Part shown: positions 46,701 to 57,413 of the stretch, piece after piece
How the letters are laid out: each line of letters opens with the position of its first letter
Position numbering within the stretch: position 1 is the first letter of the stretch
DNA from: Panopea generosa
Lineage: Eukaryota; Mollusca; Bivalvia; Adapedonta; Hiatellidae
Length of the DNA stretch: 64,000 nucleotides
Assembly (NCBI GenBank): GCA_029582155.1
Contig: CM055909.1
Span: forward strand, 17,656,301-17,720,300
Direction: 5' to 3'
Made by a program: the position numbers and the translations under genes
The notes under the pieces: model-generated
Seen by the model: only the letters and a program-made list of their open reading frames with translations
Told to the model about the DNA's origin: nothing
Databases searched by the model: none

Positions 46701-47538
46701 AGTAGATTGATAAGACATAATTATACAACAAACAGAAAATTTCAGCCAAATGTAATTAAATGTTAACAAAAATATTCATATTTAAATTTAGCGAAAGTTT
46801 CTTTTTTGGTTAAGTATATAATTTTTTTTAATAATAATAAATATGTTAAAAATGCAATTTTGAATTACACATTTTACACACATTTTCATACTCTTACATA
46901 CATGTACTTGATTTTGTTATGATACAATATTAAGAAATAAACACTTGAACAAGGAGGACCGACATTGTCGGTATTTAGTCATATATATAAACATGCAACT
47001 TATGCAAATACTAATATCATTATAAACATAACATTAGTTGTATTAAGTGTATTATGTATAATGATGATTAACGATATAAACATGCATTTTTCATGCAAAA
47101 TTGTAAAATGGCGGTAAAAGCAAATTACACTCGCTCCCTACAGATAAAATCATTTACATTCGGTAACTCCAGATCATTGGTATTAATGACCACATTTTAT
47201 TTACAAGTAAGTGGTAGCCACCTTCCATGCTAAGAATGAGAACTTCTCTTATAACTATTAGTGGGACAAAATACCTCAGTTAATCGTTGTCTCTTTCATT
47301 AAATCCTTCGTGCGAGAGCGTGTGTAAACATTCCTTGCTACAATTCCGAGATGGCGAACAAAAGTGAGACAAGATAAGATCTGTAAGTAAATAGTTCGCG
47401 GAATGAGATCTTTTGTTAATGGTCCATAGCGATAACATTGAAATGGCTGACTAGTTATATTAAGTTTTGTATAAGCAAGAATTCATATTTTGTCATGATA
47501 AATAAATAGACATTGAAGTCGAAACATTTTGATATGTT
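46701..47538. other. Spacer, no gene seen
   Basis: AT-rich. An ATGGCGAACAAAAGTGAGAC start near 47,351 meets a stop after seven codons and a GTAAGT donor-like site follows, so a non-coding first exon is possible but unproven. Confidence 0.3.
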
Positions 47539-47840
47539 TGTTTGTATGGTGTTTAGTGTCGCTTCCATCAATTTGTATCATATCGCAACTTTGTATATTT
47601 GAGCATTCTAAGCGCTGCCATACCGGAGTATCATGCCGCAGTCACGTGGTATAAAACCCACTCAGTCACATTATACTGACACCGGGACGACCAGACATAG
47701 AACTATTCTCTAGATGCTGAATGCCAAACGAGGAAGCTTCTAGAACCATTTTTCAAGTGTTTGGTATGACCCGACCGATCTTCGGACCCATGACCTTCCG
47801 CATACGAAGTAGACGCTCTACCTCCATACAAACGCTGAGG
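47539..47840 (-). mobile_element. tRNA-Ala-like SINE (family A)
   Basis: Minus strand: head with GTAGAGCGTCTACTTCGTATG and a decayed B box, a duplicated TCTAG...CTAGA stretch near 47,705-47,745, then the normal body (CCGGTGTCAGTATAATGTGAC) and tail. More diverged than its neighbour at 47,863. Confidence 0.8.
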
Positions 47841-47862
47841 TATGAAACACTGTTAACTGTGA

Positions 47863-48184
47863 GACCGCGGCGTGGTCTAGTGGTAGAGCGTACGCCTCGC
47901 ATGCGGAAGGTCGTGGGTTCGATCCCCGGCCGGGTCATACCAAAGACTTTGAAAATGGTACTAGAAGCTTCCTCGCTTGACGCTCAGCTTTTAAAGGAGA
48001 GTTCTAGGTCTGGTCGGCCCGGTGTCAGTATAATGTGACTGGGTGGGGTATCATACCACGTGTCTGCGGCATGATATTCCAGTGTAACAGTGCTCAGAAT
48101 ACTGTCTCAAGTAGACACCGTCGCGATATGACTGAAAAGTTGTTGAAAGCGATGCTAAACACCATACAACAACAACAACAACAA
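47863..48184 (+). mobile_element. tRNA-Ala(CGC)-like SINE (family A) with 14-bp target duplication
   Basis: The best-preserved copy: GGTCTAGTGGTAGAGCGTAC, CTCGCATGCGG, GTGGGTTCGATCCCCGG, the full body, and a (CAA)n tail. The direct repeat ACTGTTAACTGTGA flanks it exactly (47,849-47,862 and 48,184-48,197), with no mismatch, so the insertion is relatively young. It lies head-to-head with the minus-strand copy at 47,539. Confidence 0.93.
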
Positions 48185-48197
48185 CTGTTAACTGTGA

Positions 48198-48782
48198 TAA
48201 TGTAATAGACTAACATTGCATGCATGTTTATTGACATATGCATCAATATGTTCATATTGCTCACTTTTTAATCCCAAAATCTGCGTATACATGTTACTGC
48301 GTAAGTTACTTTGTTCAGTATAATAAAATAATTATCAATGTGAAGGCGCTAATTAGTAGTGTCAACCTCCGAAAACTAGACCAAGGCGTTGCCTTTGTCA
48401 ATATCATTTTCTCAGGTTGGCAATTTTTAATAGCGCCCTCACAGAAATGTGATATTTATATTTAACTGGCCGCGATATAACATACACATTAACATTATTC
48501 AAAATAATGGAAATAATTTGATATCAAACAAAATATCACATATATTCAGGCATGCATTTCCAATACCACACAAAGTAGGAAAATGTTACAAACATAAGAC
48601 AGTATAATTTGTTACAAATATATCAATTCAAACAAATAGTGTGTACACCTAAATGTTTTTTTTCGAAAACGTGACTTTTTCTTTGCCTTCAAATGGTAAG
48701 AAAATACACGATGCGTGTTTTTATCATACTGTATATTGAGACAAACGAAATCCTAATGATAAGAATTGCACTGATTTTTTCG
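48198..48782. other. Spacer, no gene seen
   Basis: The 75-codon frame at 48,238 has no domain or splice support. Confidence 0.35.
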
Positions 48783-49360
48783 CAGCGTCCGTCCGTCCGT
48801 CTGTCCGTACACACAAATGGGTAGTTAAGTGTCTAAGGTTTAGGGTTAGTAATTTTTATGGACAGTTGAAAAGCAGTTGAAAAATAATTACGTGGCTGTT
48901 TTTAGTCGCTTAAAAACGGCTTTTATTAGGCTTTTTTTCTTTTACGTGGCTAACATTTACTAAAATTTAGCCACACAAGTATACGATGGACGCAAAGAAG
49001 CCACTTAAATACCTATTCGTGAGAACGCCCGTCCGTCCGTCCTTCCGTCCTTCCGTCCGGTATTTCGTTTCCGGCCTGTAACTTTGTCATGCATAGATGG
49101 ATTTTGTTGATACCTGCAACAAATGATCAACAGAACATGATGACGTGTTGCAAGTAAGACCCACATCCGTACCTCAAAGGTCAAGGTCACAATTTGAGTT
49201 TGTTTGACAACACTTTGAGTTAATGTGAGATTTCGTTTCTGGTCTGTAACTTTGTCATGCATAGATGAATTTTAATGATACTTGCTACAAATGATCAACA
49301 TAACATCATGACATCTTGGGTGGCATGTGAAACTTCACAGTGACATTTCGTGTTTTTTTT
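48783..49360. repeat. GTCCGTCC-flanked dispersed repeat with two tandem units
   Basis: Short (GTCC)n runs occur at 48,786-48,806 and 49,028-49,058. After the second, a block with TTTCGTTTCCGGCCTGTAAC, TTTGTCATGCATAGATGGAT and CAAATGATCAACAGAACATG is followed about 165 bp later by a diverged second version (TTTCGTTTCTGGTCTGTAAC onward). GGTCAAGGTCACAATTTGAG lies between. This looks like part of an interspersed repeat; class unknown. Confidence 0.6.
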
Positions 49361-50459
49361 TATATTTTATGGATACGATTGTCAGTGCACGTTAACAAAA
49401 GTTCAAGTATAAACTTAATATGGACTCATTTACTGTATCCTGGTACTGCTAAAATAAATAAAGATCAATTATAGCTATTTCTCATATTATAAAAGTAAGT
49501 AATTTGCAAAAGATAAAATGTTATTCAAGATTTATATAAAGTGCAACCTCCTGGTAAAGTATGGGCTTGGACATGTAGCCTTAGATAAAGTTTATTATTT
49601 AGACGGGATAAATCATCCTTAATATGCAATAATTGTATTATATAGATCGAATCAAATCAAAGTGCATGATTTATCAAATACTTGGGTTAAAAATTGTTGT
49701 CAGATGCTGGAGCCATGAGAAGAAAAAATCAATAAAACAAAAGTTTGAATTGAATTCCAACTCTCATAGACTATATACATTGATTAAGTACATTTTATTT
49801 AAAAAAATAAACGAATAAAACAATGGAACAGGATCCTTCACTAACACTATTACTTATACATGTATATGTTAAAAGTTTAACAGTATTTTTTCGCCACCTA
49901 TTATTCAATTTAACTCTACACTGTACTACCACTTTCCGATACATTTCGCTGTCTATTAAATCTATTATAATCAACATGTTATCTACACAATGTCATACGA
50001 AGCAAACAAATAATTATTCGGGTACATAAATAACTTTTTATTAGTCGGTATATGTTGAAAATTATATACTTTTTTATAATTGTCTTTGAACTATATTTTT
50101 AGTGTGTTGGTACACTGAGTTATGAGGTGTTTACAATTTTTTTGTGCTTCAAAACTTCCATGTCAACAGTGGTGAGCTGTGAGCAACCCTACAAAATTTT
50201 GATACATTTAATTTAAAAAAAATGTCATCAATACACTTTGAAATGATACGCATATCTTAATAAGTTCAGTACTTTGGCAGACCCTACCTTACTGACATTG
50301 CATTTCATTTGCAAATTAGGATTCATATTTGATATATATGTACTAAAATTAAACCCCACCTAAAATAACGAAGTGTATACATTACATACTTTCACTCAAG
50401 TTTGCTAATTATCTGAATACCACACATCTAAATTTAGTCCTAACAAATCAGATTATAAA
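49361..50459. other. AT-rich spacer, no gene seen
   Basis: Overlapping small frames on both strands around 49,795-50,029 are not supported. No RNA gene or transposon end recognised. Confidence 0.4.
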
Positions 50460-50985
50460 TTTGTTAATTTCACGTAACGTTCTTTATACAATGTATCTAC
50501 ATATTGTATATTAACATCATAAACATATTAATTTAACGTTACGTTAACTACATGGATTAGCGTGGCGTTTAAAAACTTAACATTATTCAAATTGATTGTT
50601 AACTTTAACGTAGCGTTAAGTAGCTGGCGTTAACAGTGAAACGCAGGTGTTATCAATACTCAAGATTGCGGGGTTTTTTTTGCGAAATTGCGTTAATAGA
50701 GAGTATATCGAAAAATGTCAACCTCGAAGAAATTCTAAGAAAAAAAATAAGTCCAAGATATAAATTTGTTATTGAAGGAAATGATAAATAATTTCAATGC
50801 ATTTTGGGAAGTACCATTATTTAACGTTGGCGTTAAAAGTGAACGTTAGCGTTAAATTGTAACATTAACACTTAACATTGGAATTAAGTTTAACGTCAGC
50901 GTTGAATAATTTTGAACATTTTTTTAATCCAAGCGTTAACTAACGCAATGTTAAGTAATTTAAAGCAGCGTTAACATTTCTTTTG
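50460..50985. repeat. Cluster of GCGTTAA / TTAACG motifs
   Basis: At least a dozen GCGTTAA, TTAACGT and AACGTTAGCG-type strings occur in both orientations (for example ACGTTACGTTAACTAC near 50,534, GTAGCGTTAAGTAGC near 50,610, GTTGGCGTTAAAAGTG near 50,826, CAAGCGTTAACTAACGC near 50,930). The sequence between them is not repeated in order. It could be a decayed foldback element or a cluster of binding sites. Confidence 0.6.
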
Positions 50986-51228
50986 ACAACAGGACCCTGA
51001 AACCCATATATCAATAAGTAACGTACATTATTAAGTAATGTTAGTGTCAGGTTAATCATTGTTCCCTCGCTGCTCTAGATACTTACACCAAATTACGATT
51101 GAATACGTTGATTTTTAGTTAGACATCCTAATCCATCGGGCACGTTTTTGAGTACATTTATATCTGGAACGCTTTTGCGTAATGAACAGATGTACTACGT
51201 CGGCGTTATCAACAAATTATTGTCATAC

Positions 51229-51451
51229 CTTTTTTATTACTGTCTGCTACAACTTCAATAGTATCAGATACATCTACCGCATCAGTCAATGTTTCTAAGG
51301 TAATTTTATTCTCATCCGGCACTTCGGAATTCATTCTTTTAGTAATAGATATAAATTCATTTTCTCTGTCCTGCATATAATTTCCGTACTTATCCAGATA
51401 CTGACAGGAGTCGGCCGTAATGTCTGAGTCGGTGGTAACAAGAATACACAT
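51229..51451 (-). CDS. Candidate internal exon, acidic unassigned protein
   Basis: On the minus strand an acceptor (GGTTACACAG) at 51,452 and a donor (AAAAAAG|GTATGA) at 51,228 bound 74 codons and one extra base with no stop. The peptide is acidic, with ADSCQYLDKYGNYMQDREN and ITLETLTDAVDVSDTIEVV. Codon use is less AT-driven than the surroundings. No family is recognised. The frame also begins with ATG at the acceptor, so it could be a first coding exon. Confidence 0.4.
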
Positions 51452-51661
51452 CTGTGTAACCTAAGTTGATACACGACCAAATGAGCATGCGGTAAGTCGG
51501 CTATAGAGGCTCTACGTCAGTATGCATAGCTATTCAAAACTGGGTCCGTGCAACTGTGATAACATTGCTGCTTCGCTGCACGGTATACACAAACTGCACG
51601 GATCCGGGTAAGCATAATTATGCATACATGTACATCAACCTCTGCCAATACATATTGCATT

Positions 51662-51832
51662 AGTTTAAACTTATCTATTTTACTTCGATTGTGAAACAAG
51701 TTCTTACAACTTAGACAAATCACGCTCGAAGTCTTCTTGGGTAGAACCAGTACAAAGCATATGCCGAAAAAGGGACATGCTCAAGGACACCACACATAGC
51801 CGAAGCGGATGATCGAACCAACGACCAGGTGG
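51662..51832 (-). mobile_element. tRNA-headed SINE (family B)
   Basis: The plus strand reads TATTTTACTTCGATTGTGAAA then CACGCTCGAAGTCTTCTTGG and, at the head, GATGATCGAACCAACGACC. It is head-to-head with the next copy; the two tRNA-like heads touch. Confidence 0.75.
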
Positions 51833-52045
51833 TCCAATGGTAGAGCATCGCCCGATGATCGAAGGGTCGTAGGTTCAATCCTCCACCATGGCATAAATGA
51901 TATGTATGGTTTCTTTGAGCAATATACTTTTTTAGGTGTATGCTAAGTACTTGTTTTACTCAGGAAGAATTCGAGTGCGATTTGCATACTAGATTCTAAT
52001 GACTTGTTTAACAATAATTAAGTTAACAAATTCTTAGAACACGGC
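51833..52045 (+). mobile_element. tRNA-headed SINE (family B)
   Basis: Head AGGTGGTCCAATGGTAGAGC then CGATGATCGAAGGGTCGTAG and GTTCAATCC. The tail includes ACTCAGGAAGAATTCGAGTG and a TTGTTTAACAATAATTAAG variant. The junction with the previous copy makes a natural inverted pair of about 380 bp. Confidence 0.78.
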
Positions 52046-53144
52046 GTGTAGTCTTTTCTTAGCTTAGACTTATGTCGTGCCTTTCTCAAAGACAACACAT
52101 GTTCTGTAACAAAGGAATCGGTAGTTAATGTGTGTTTGATTGGATTTGATTGTGTAATGTTAATAACGTGTGTTTGTAAAGTATTATAATAGAAAATTAA
52201 AAATGATAGCTTTTGTCACTAATTTTCTTATCGATATAATTTTATGAAACTTCCCAATATTTAAGTTTAATGTATGCTCAGGTTATATCAGAAATAAATA
52301 ACACATGCTATTGTAATAAATTAGTGATATTACCTACTCATAAAATTCCCGTCCTTGAAATTTGGCAAAATATGGTTTATTCGACAACCAATGCGAATAA
52401 AAGATTTAGAATTGTTTACATCTAGTATCTAATTGAAACTATTACATAATATGCATGCATATAATAATAATTGTCATGGAAATTATAATATCAAGCTTGA
52501 ATTAAACGCTTTAGGATTTTTTAAAACAAAATCATTTCGGCAGAATGTCAATTGTTTTTCAAGTTTGTAATAAAACAATAACATTTTGATATAGTGTATT
52601 GATAAATTTTCCTTAAAACTTCACAAAATATTCTCCGATAACTATTCTACATGTAATGACAATCAAAATAAAAAATACACTTTACTGCGTAATTTGAGAA
52701 AAAAATATCTCTTTAAGTATGCAATTGTTAGATAAACTGTAGTTACAAAATTAACGTGTTTAAATTAAATGAGCATATTTGTATAAATATTAAGATCTCT
52801 GCTATATTTTATATTCAGGTTAAATTGCTTTAAACTATTTGTAATACCAGTACATTTATTTTATACAATGATCACAATATAAGAGACCAATTTTAGGCGT
52901 ATCCGTAAATGAGTGTTCTATCTGGAACAGGGTCAGTTGTAGTATAATAGTATGTAGTGTCACTGGCTGGTTTCAACGAAGATGCTTCCCTTTGTGCGCA
53001 GAATTGGTGCGCATTAAAACTATAGACAATGTACTTAATGCATATATTTTATAAACCAAGCTTTAATATATAGAATGTTAACAGGCTGGTGTTATTTGTT
53101 TTTTAAGAATTATTTATGATTATTGTCTTTTTTTATTTTCACAG
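52046..53144. other. AT-rich spacer ending in a splice acceptor
   Basis: No gene seen. The last 25 bases are pyrimidine-rich and end TTTTCACAG, feeding the candidate exon at 53,145. Confidence 0.4.
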
Positions 53145-53221
53145 TTTCGTTTGATGATGTGAAGACAGAGGAAAGAGCAATGTTGGGTGTACTCCGTAAC
53201 AAGATTTTAGCTCCTAAGTAG
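53145..53221 (+). CDS. Candidate 3'-terminal coding exon, unassigned
   Basis: After a strong acceptor (TTTTTTTATTTTCACAG) two bases complete a codon, then SFDDVKTEERAMLGVLRNKI and LAPK precede TAG at 53,219. The codon choice and charged amphipathic pattern look like real coding sequence. AATAAA-like signals follow at about 53,480 and 53,576. No upstream partner exon was identified and I do not recognise the protein. Confidence 0.4.
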
Positions 53222-54596
53222 CAACATTATCATTCCAAGGTGGACACTCTTGTTGTTTCTTTGTAACCATGCTAATAATTAGTCCTCGGAGAAATACAAG
53301 CTGAGTTTGCATTTTCCTGTTCTTGGTTACGTTATAGAACGTGCTTCCAGATGTCCTGTTCCTCTTTGTTGTGTCCTATTATGTAAATACTTAGCCCTAG
53401 GTTTGATAAAAACCTAGTCTGTTATCTTTATTTCTTGGTTGCGGTCTAGATTCCAAATATCGTACAGTACTGGGGCGTTAAAATAAAACAAACACTACCG
53501 TTGATCAATATTAGATTTTACATAAATGTCGGGTTATAATTGGTAAAATCATAATATGTTAAAAGTTTGAAATACAATAAATATTTTTCCATGTGCTTAA
53601 ACACCAGGCAATTCCTTCATAGTAACGTTTAATCGTTCGCCATCTGTTCTTTCCAATGGCTAAGATCCATCTGTTCGATACTGGAACAATCGACAAATCC
53701 ATTATTTTGAGGACTGAAACGAATATGATAAATGCTCGTACAAGTAAGTTGAGTGGATAAGGAAATGAATTTGATAAGTACACGTTAGCAGAGAGAAGTA
53801 CATGTAATAGTAAGTGTCTATTTTAAGTAAAAATAATAACAATTAAGAAACCCAAAGTCTTGACTGTTATTTTTATTTAATGGAAACTTACTGTCTGTGC
53901 AATATCATTTATGTATGCGCAGGGATGACTGAACACTAATTATTAATAACGAACTTCTTAATAATTCATTTGTTTTAAAGGCTGTTTTACAAAATAAGAG
54001 CTTAAAAACTGAAGAGATTCCATTGGTGGTCACATGATGTTCACTAAATCCATGTTAGTGCCTGATAACCGAAACTTTGTCAGTGGAGACAGGGAAAAGA
54101 AATCAAGCATGAGTCTTAGCGAGTATTTAATTTATTTTCGAGTCGTACCTGATGTACCTTTTACTATCAGACACTAACATGGTAATCTATTTATCATTTC
54201 ACTATCTGCATGTTTGATTAAGTTTCATTAAAAAAATGGCCAGAAAACACACGCTCGTTTGTACATCTGCAGTATAATAATAAAAAAAAATATGCATTTA
54301 GAAATAGTTTCAGTTTTGATCGAGTTTTTATTCTGTTGACTGCAAGCTGAATTGTGGTTATGTATTTTTTTTATGGGAAATGGTCAAATCATTTATGATC
54401 CATAGTTTATAACACAAACGTTTAAATCAATTCACTCATAATTTAGTTTTCGGTCACCTGGCCTTTATCAAAATTGAAAATTTTATTGTTACAGCGTGGT
54501 AACGTCCATTTTAACATCAGTTGTTTTTTGTAATGATGACGTGACGTTCTAACCTGTAGGGACAACGTCAAAAGACGTAACGTCATTTCCCACACT
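53222..54596. other. Spacer, possible 3' UTR then intergenic; one small inverted repeat
   Basis: CCATGTTAGTGCCTGATA at about 54,050 and TATCAGACACTAACATGG at about 54,164 are inverted partners with one mismatch, bounding about 130 bp. This may be a tiny MITE. No gene supported. Confidence 0.5.
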
Positions 54597-55040
54597 ATAG
54601 TATATGTTATACACTCAGACAATGATAACCTATCAGGTACGTAGTATAGATTATACACTCAGACAATGATAACCTATCAGGTACGTAGTATAAATTATAC
54701 ACTCCGACAATACTAACCTTTCAGGTACGTAGTATAAATTATACACTTAGACAATACCAAGCTGTCGGGTACGTAGTATAAATTATACACTCCGACAATA
54801 CTAACCTTTCAGGTTCGTAGTATAAATTATACACTCCGACAATACTAACCTATCAGGTACGTAGTATAAATTATACACTTAGACAATACCAAGCTGTCGG
54901 GTACGTAGTATAATTTATACACTCAGACTATTTCAACCTGTCGGGTACGTATTATTAATCATACATACAGACAACACTAACTTTTCACGTACGTAGTATA
55001 AATTATACACTCAGACTATACTAACCTTTCAGGTACGTAG
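54597..55040. repeat. 44-bp minisatellite, about 10 copies
   Basis: Unit GTACGTAGTATAAATTATAC then ACTC(A/C)GACAATACTAACCTT then TCAG. Two unit types alternate: one with CAATACTAACCTTTCAG and one with CAATACCAAGCTGTCGG. Each unit holds the palindrome GTATAAATTATAC. Confidence 0.95.
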
Positions 55041-55594
55041 AAAACGTTTCTCTGAATTTTGTTTGAGTCGGTGGTTGCACAAATTACCGAAGACAATTTC
55101 ATTTTCTTTATCTGTTCCAATTGCTCTGAAATGATAAATAATAAAATTTATTTAATACCAATATCTTAGATAATTTACTTGTTAGAATTTAAGAATTAAC
55201 GAGTGGCGTTCTCGTAGTTTCTTAGTCTCTGTTGTGTGTGATAATAGTTAAATTAAGGCGCCCTTTTTGTCACGACAGGAATATTCTTACACTTAAACAA
55301 TGCCCTATGTAACTTGAAATATTTTCAAAATGGTTCATGTGTAGCTTTGATTTCTTGCTGCAGATGGGTAAAGCAAATGCTTGTGACATCACTGGTGTTA
55401 AAAAATGACTTTTGTAGGATTTTAACAGATACATGTATTTATGAGCAATTGAAAAAAACAACAACTTAGGTGTCATTGCACTGCAAAAAACAAGCTGATC
55501 AACTAACCAATTATTGTGCAATATTATGTGCGGATACATCCCTGCTATGAAAAAAAATACTAAACATTCTAAATTGTTTTCACCAAAGAAATCC
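55041..55594. other. Spacer, no gene seen
   Basis: The 89-codon minus frame at 55,270-55,539 lacks any domain or splice support. Confidence 0.35.
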
Positions 55595-55598
55595 TTAA

Positions 55599-55711
55599 TA
55601 CACGAAAAATCCGGGCCGGGAAGTGATAATCGGCCCGGAAAATGAATAATGCCCGTGGGCTTTTATGAATTTCGGGCCGAATATCACCTCCCGACCAGGC
55701 TCTGTCGTGTA
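55599..55711. mobile_element. TTAA-flanked foldback MITE
   Basis: TTAA at 55,595-55,598 and 55,712-55,715 bracket inverted arms TACACGAAAAATCCGGGCCG and TACACGACAGAGCCTGGTCG, which continue through GTGATAATCGGCCCG and GTGATATTCGGCCCG to a centre at about 55,655. The 113-bp size, GC-rich arms and TTAA duplication fit a piggyBac- or Kolobok-type MITE. A related GGCCGATTATGATTATGAGG / GGGCCGATAAGTGACAAT patch lies at 56,281-56,330. Confidence 0.85.
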
Positions 55712-55715
55712 TTAA

Positions 55716-56373
55716 TGTCATTTATACATATGTTCGGTTGCGCCACTCAAAGGGAGTAATAACGTTTTCACTCACCGGGTCTGTTACCACTACAAGGCAT
55801 TGCTCATTATGTCCATTAATCAACCTCTTTATTACATGTGCTTCTAAAGTATGCGTGCAAATACTTTATTTATATTTTAGCCGAGTATGTAGTGAAAGAA
55901 TAATAATAATAAAAACAATTTTAATTTAAAACAAAAAGAAACCGTCATTGACGCATCTTGAACACACGACGTTCAGATTGATAAAATGTAATATGAGCTA
56001 TCGTGCCATTATGACGTTGACGTCGTAGTTTAAGATATGTATTTGCTTTTCAGTTTCAAATGTAGGTCGCTATGCAGTTGCTTCCCTTGATATGTTTACA
56101 TTAGAAACAGAATGGAAATAATAACATAATGTACACAAACACTTAATACCATATCCGCGATTTTCTTTAAAAATGAACACTTACTTTTTATCCGCGAAAG
56201 AATAAACCGACATATTGAAAATAAACTGACAATGGTGACGTTTTACGTGGCCATTGGTTCCACGCGCACGCGTTCACCCGGCCGATTATGATTATGAGGT
56301 CTCGGACCGGGCCGATAAGTGACAATCAGCGCGTGAAGGCAATACCCGGCTTAAAACATGTTCATTTTTGTTA
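55716..56373. other. Spacer with CpG-richer patch
   Basis: 56,230-56,340 is noticeably richer in CpG than its surroundings (CCACGCGCACGCGTTCACCC). It may belong to the promoter-like region that follows or be part of a decayed MITE. Confidence 0.3.
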
Positions 56374-56628
56374 CTATATAAAGTAACATGTGTATTACCA
56401 GACTCTATTTTATATAGAACAACATTCAACTGGGTAGTGAGACCTAAATAACATTTGATTGTCTTCATCATATTACAGTATACATTTTTATTCAGTCACT
56501 TATGCTAGTGTATCTATAACTTTGCAAAAAAAGTCTTACAAAATTATAAACGTTATCTGTGTGAAATGTATTAACTGCAATGTCTAGTCGGATGGCGGGA
56601 GTGGGATATACGTACAGCGGCAGATTTT
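56374..56628 (+). promoter_or_regulatory. TATA-box promoter candidate with a short coding first exon
   Basis: CTATATAAAG at 56,374-56,383 is followed by about 195 bases of leader, then an ATG at 56,580 with 16 codons (MSSRMAGVGYTYSGRF) and a perfect donor T|GTAAGT at 56,629. The CpG-richer patch lies just upstream. If real, the gene would run rightward, opposite to the peroxidase gene. No second exon was identified, so this stays tentative. Confidence 0.28.
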
Positions 56629-57243
56629 GTAAGTATCCAAGTTTTTGTTATTGCTTTCATATGTCCAGTACAGGCATGTCATATTTCAAATATGAAAACA
56701 AAATTTAAATATAATGTATTGTAACAGTATTCTAAGATACATTAGTATAGCAAAAAAAGAATCGCTCTACTGTAACCGGAAAGGATGAAAGTATTAATCA
56801 AATCAGGAAAGAGTCGGAGACAATCCCCACCTTTGCACTTAAACATGAGGGAAGTATCTTTTTTTGTTCACCAATATTACGTGATCACCTGTAGTTTGTG
56901 GCATTTTAGGCATTATATATCCAGGGAAATGAAAAAGAATCAATGATTTTCAATGTTTTTTTCTTACTGATAATAACATCTAAAACAAGACTGAAAATTT
57001 AATTTCACAAACATACTGGTTTGTGCATGTACATGGAAATCGACTTTAACATTGTATATGTTGTCTAATATACACGTGCTTTTTACAATTGGTTTTATTT
57101 GACACTTTAACGCTAGCGGAAAGAAGGTCAGTTTCTTTTAGTTAAGTAGTGTATTACCTCCTTTTGAAAGTGTGTAATATTTACATGGTTTTGCCGAATG
57201 TACACGGTCCTACCAGTGTAAGTAAACACATTGTAACACGTAC

Positions 57244-57413
57244 CTTGTGTAAATCCAGTGGTAGAATCATCACGTTCATACCAGAATCGATCCCCGTCTT
57301 GAATATTCTTGAACTGTTTGACAAGGAGGCATCCTATCAGTGGTCCGACAAACGAACCTTTGACTTTCGTTTCACAAAGTCCTCCAGTGAAAAGGTCGAT
57401 GTCATCAACGTGA
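57244..57413 (-). CDS. Haem peroxidase exon z (DDIDLFTGG motif)
   Basis: Acceptor TTCAAACGATAG, donor CACAAG|GTACGT. 170 bases. It encodes HVDDIDLFTGGLCETKVKGS, FVGPLIGCLLVKQFKNIQDG and DRFWYERDDSTTGFTQ, all in register with the family. The longer open frame past the donor reads intron. Confidence 0.93.
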
